Made by a program: the position numbers and the translations under genes
Notes under the pieces: model-generated
What the model was told of the DNA's origin: nothing
The model's input: the letters and a program-made list of their open reading frames with translations, nothing else
Database searches by the model: none
Source: Gammaproteobacteria bacterium
GTDB taxonomy: Bacteria; Pseudomonadota; Gammaproteobacteria; J113
Assembly: GCA_003694425.1 (NCBI GenBank)
Contig: RFJX01000073.1
Location: forward strand, 1 to 6,467
Length of the DNA: 6,467 nt
Reading direction: 5' to 3'
In this document: positions 5,675 to 6,467 of the stretch, piece by piece
How the letters are laid out: every line of letters starts with the position of its first letter
Position numbering within the stretch: position 1 is the first letter of the stretch

Positions 5675-6190
5675 TCAGTAGTGGACCAGGGAATGGATGC
5701 GGTAGTCGCGCAGGCGCTGGCGGCCGCCGAGGAAGTCCAGTTCGACGACGAAGGCGCAGCCGGCGACCTCCGCCCCCAGGCGCTCGACCAGTTCGCAGCT
5801 GGCGGCGGCGGTGCCGCCCGTGGCCAGCAGGTCGTCGATCAGCAGCACCCGGTCCTCGCCGGTCAGGGCGTCGGTGTGGGCCTCCAGGGTATTGCTGCCG
5901 TATTCCAGGTCGTAGGAGACCGAATGGACCTCGTAGGGCAGCTTGCCCGGCTTGCGCAGCGGGACGAAGCCCACGCCCAGCTCCCACGCCACCAGTGCGC
6001 CGAACACGAAGCCGCGTGCCTCCATCCCTGCCACCGCGGTGATTTGCTCGCCCAGAAAGGGGTGCAGCAGCTGGTGCACGGCCAGCCGGAGTGCGGCCGG
6101 ATCCCGCATCAGCGGGGTGATGTCCTTGAACACAACCCCGGGCTGGGGGAAATCGGGGATGTCGCGGATGCGAGCCTTGAGGCGTTCCAC
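5675..6190 (-). CDS. apt: Adenine phosphoribosyltransferase
   Basis: This 171-residue cytosolic purine-salvage enzyme converts adenine and PRPP to AMP and diphosphate. The N-terminal IPDFPQPGVVFKDITPL is the typical family start. EARGFVFGALVA, FVPLRKPGKLP and YDLEYG follow in the family order, and the PRPP-binding loop VLLIDDLLATGGT falls at residues 115-127. Length is normal for the family. I chose the GTG at 6190 because GGAGA (6204-6200) lies 9 nt upstream. A TTG at 6199 would add three residues (MKT) but has only a 1-nt gap after GGAG, and an in-frame TAA lies further upstream. The gene has its own likely promoter, is convergent with the FIST gene and is functionally unrelated to the + strand operon. 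Its stop is 7 bp from the inverted-repeat element. Confidence 0.95.
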   Translation of the reverse strand: MERLKARIRDIPDFPQPGVVFKDITPLMRDPAALRLAVHQLLHPFLGEQITAVAGMEARGFVFGALVAWELGVGFVPLRKPGKLPYEVHSVSYDLEYGSNTLEAHTDALTGEDRVLLIDDLLATGGTAAASCELVERLGAEVAGCAFVVELDFLGGRQRLRDYRIHSLVHY

Positions 6191-6225
6191 CGTCTTCAAT
6201 CTCCAGGCAGCCAGGCGAAGGGGTG

Positions 6226-6254
6226 ATTATCCCGCATCATCGGGCTGTTGGAAA
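6226..6254 (-). promoter_or_regulatory. Predicted sigma70-type promoter of apt
   Basis: On the - strand, TTTCCA (6254-6249, 4 of 6 to TTGACA) and GATAAT (6231-6226, 5 of 6 to TATAAT) are separated by exactly 17 bp. Transcription would begin near 6219, leaving a short leader of about 29 nt before the GTG start with GGAGA inside it. It is the best promoter-like match I found in the window, and it is correctly placed in the only non-coding stretch upstream of apt. Confidence 0.6.
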
Positions 6255-6287
6255 ACGGCCTTCTCAGCCATCCCGGGATGGCAGAGA
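6251..6287 (-). terminator. Hairpin with short T-tract after the acidic-protein gene
   Basis: GCCATCCCGGGATGGC (6267-6282) is a 16-bp perfect palindrome. After one A/A mismatch it is extended by TCTC/GAGA, giving a 26-bp inverted repeat at 6262-6287, three bases beyond the stop of the - strand gene. In RNA a 6-bp stem with a CCGG loop plus the lower 4 bp would form. TTTT follows on the - strand (6255-6252) after a 6-nt spacer, which is weaker than a classic intrinsic terminator. The T-tract overlaps the apt -35 region, so the site may also be a regulatory operator. Confidence 0.45.
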
Positions 6288-6290
6288 GCG

Positions 6291-6467
6291 TCACCCGGAT
6301 GGGGGAACGGTCCCGCTGAGGTCGATGTCCAGCTTCAGCTCCTTGCCCTCCTCCTTTCCGGTGGCCTCGGCCTCGTCCTCCTCCTCCTTGCCGTCAAGCG
6401 CCTCGAGCAGGGCATCGATATCCTCGTCGGCGACCTGCTCCTCGTCCGGCCCGCTCACCGCCTCCGC
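6291..6467 (-). CDS. Acidic C-terminal tail of an unidentified protein (5'-truncated by window)
   Basis: The last 58 residues of a - strand gene are visible; the frame is open to the window edge, so the start is outside. The segment is strongly acidic (21 Asp/Glu against 4 Lys and no Arg). It contains DEDIDALLEALDGKEEEDE, then a short KELKLDIDLSG segment and a TVPPSG end. It is probably a disordered or loosely helical tail, soluble, with no membrane segment. I do not recognise the family, and no function can be assigned from this fragment. Codon pattern (GAG, GCC, CTG preferred) matches the neighbours. It is transcribed in the same direction as apt, which starts about 100 bp downstream, with a hairpin and a separate promoter between them. 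Confidence 0.7.
   Translation of the reverse strand, partial: AEAVSGPDEEQVADEDIDALLEALDGKEEEDEAEATGKEEGKELKLDIDLSGTVPPSG

Noticed and set aside
5431..5681. CAGTAG at 5431-5436 and 5676-5681 as a target-site duplication of the element
   Set aside because: The copies lie 4 bp and 8 bp from the two ends, unequal distances, and a 6-mer match is easily chance.
6196..6240. 14-codon leader peptide (ATGATG...) overlapping the TTG start of apt
   Set aside because: Its ATG codons fall inside the promoter spacer upstream of the -10 box, so they should not be in the transcript, and it has no ribosome binding site.

Overview
The window is a GC-rich stretch, roughly two-thirds G+C by eye, that is almost entirely coding. 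A FimV-like C-terminal fragment, a typical bacterial apt gene and good Shine-Dalgarno motifs suggest a free-living proteobacterium, most likely a gammaproteobacterium. That placement is an inference from gene flavour, not from a marker gene.

Positions 1-5436, all on the + strand, form one tightly packed run of six genes that reads as a signalling operon. They are: (1) the 3' end of a protein with a FimV/TPR-like C-terminus; (2) a 434-residue protein with a degenerate response-regulator receiver domain, a Ser/Thr/Pro/Arg-rich linker and an unrecognised helical C-terminal domain; (3) a 497-residue fusion of a soluble Hanks-type Ser/Thr kinase to a small MglA/COG2229-like GTPase; (4) a 210-residue protein with an apparent winged-helix N-terminus and a divergent roadblock-like C-terminus; (5) a canonical 120-residue roadblock/LC7 protein; (6) a 407-residue stand-alone FIST sensory protein. 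Junctions are 1 bp apart (1/2), a 4-bp ATGA overlap (2/3), an 8-bp overlap (3/4), a 107-bp gap (4/5) and a 28-bp gap (5/6). Small GTPases of this type usually work with roadblock proteins as regulators. The set therefore looks like a cytosolic sensor-to-switch pathway: FIST ligand sensing, roadblock control of the GTPase, kinase output, and a pseudo-receiver protein as effector or scaffold. The pathway order is inferred.

Positions 5437-5674, between the convergent FIST and apt genes, are almost filled by a 227-bp non-coding element (5441-5667). It is bounded by perfect 28-bp inverted repeats, each carrying three CACGGAG units, and its interior is lower in GC and contains several smaller inverted repeats. 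It looks like a MITE-type intergenic repeat.

Positions 5675-6467, on the - strand, carry apt (adenine phosphoribosyltransferase, purine salvage) with a convincing sigma70-type promoter. Upstream of that is a 16-bp perfect palindrome inside a 26-bp hairpin, and then the 3' end of a very acidic protein of unknown function that runs off the window.
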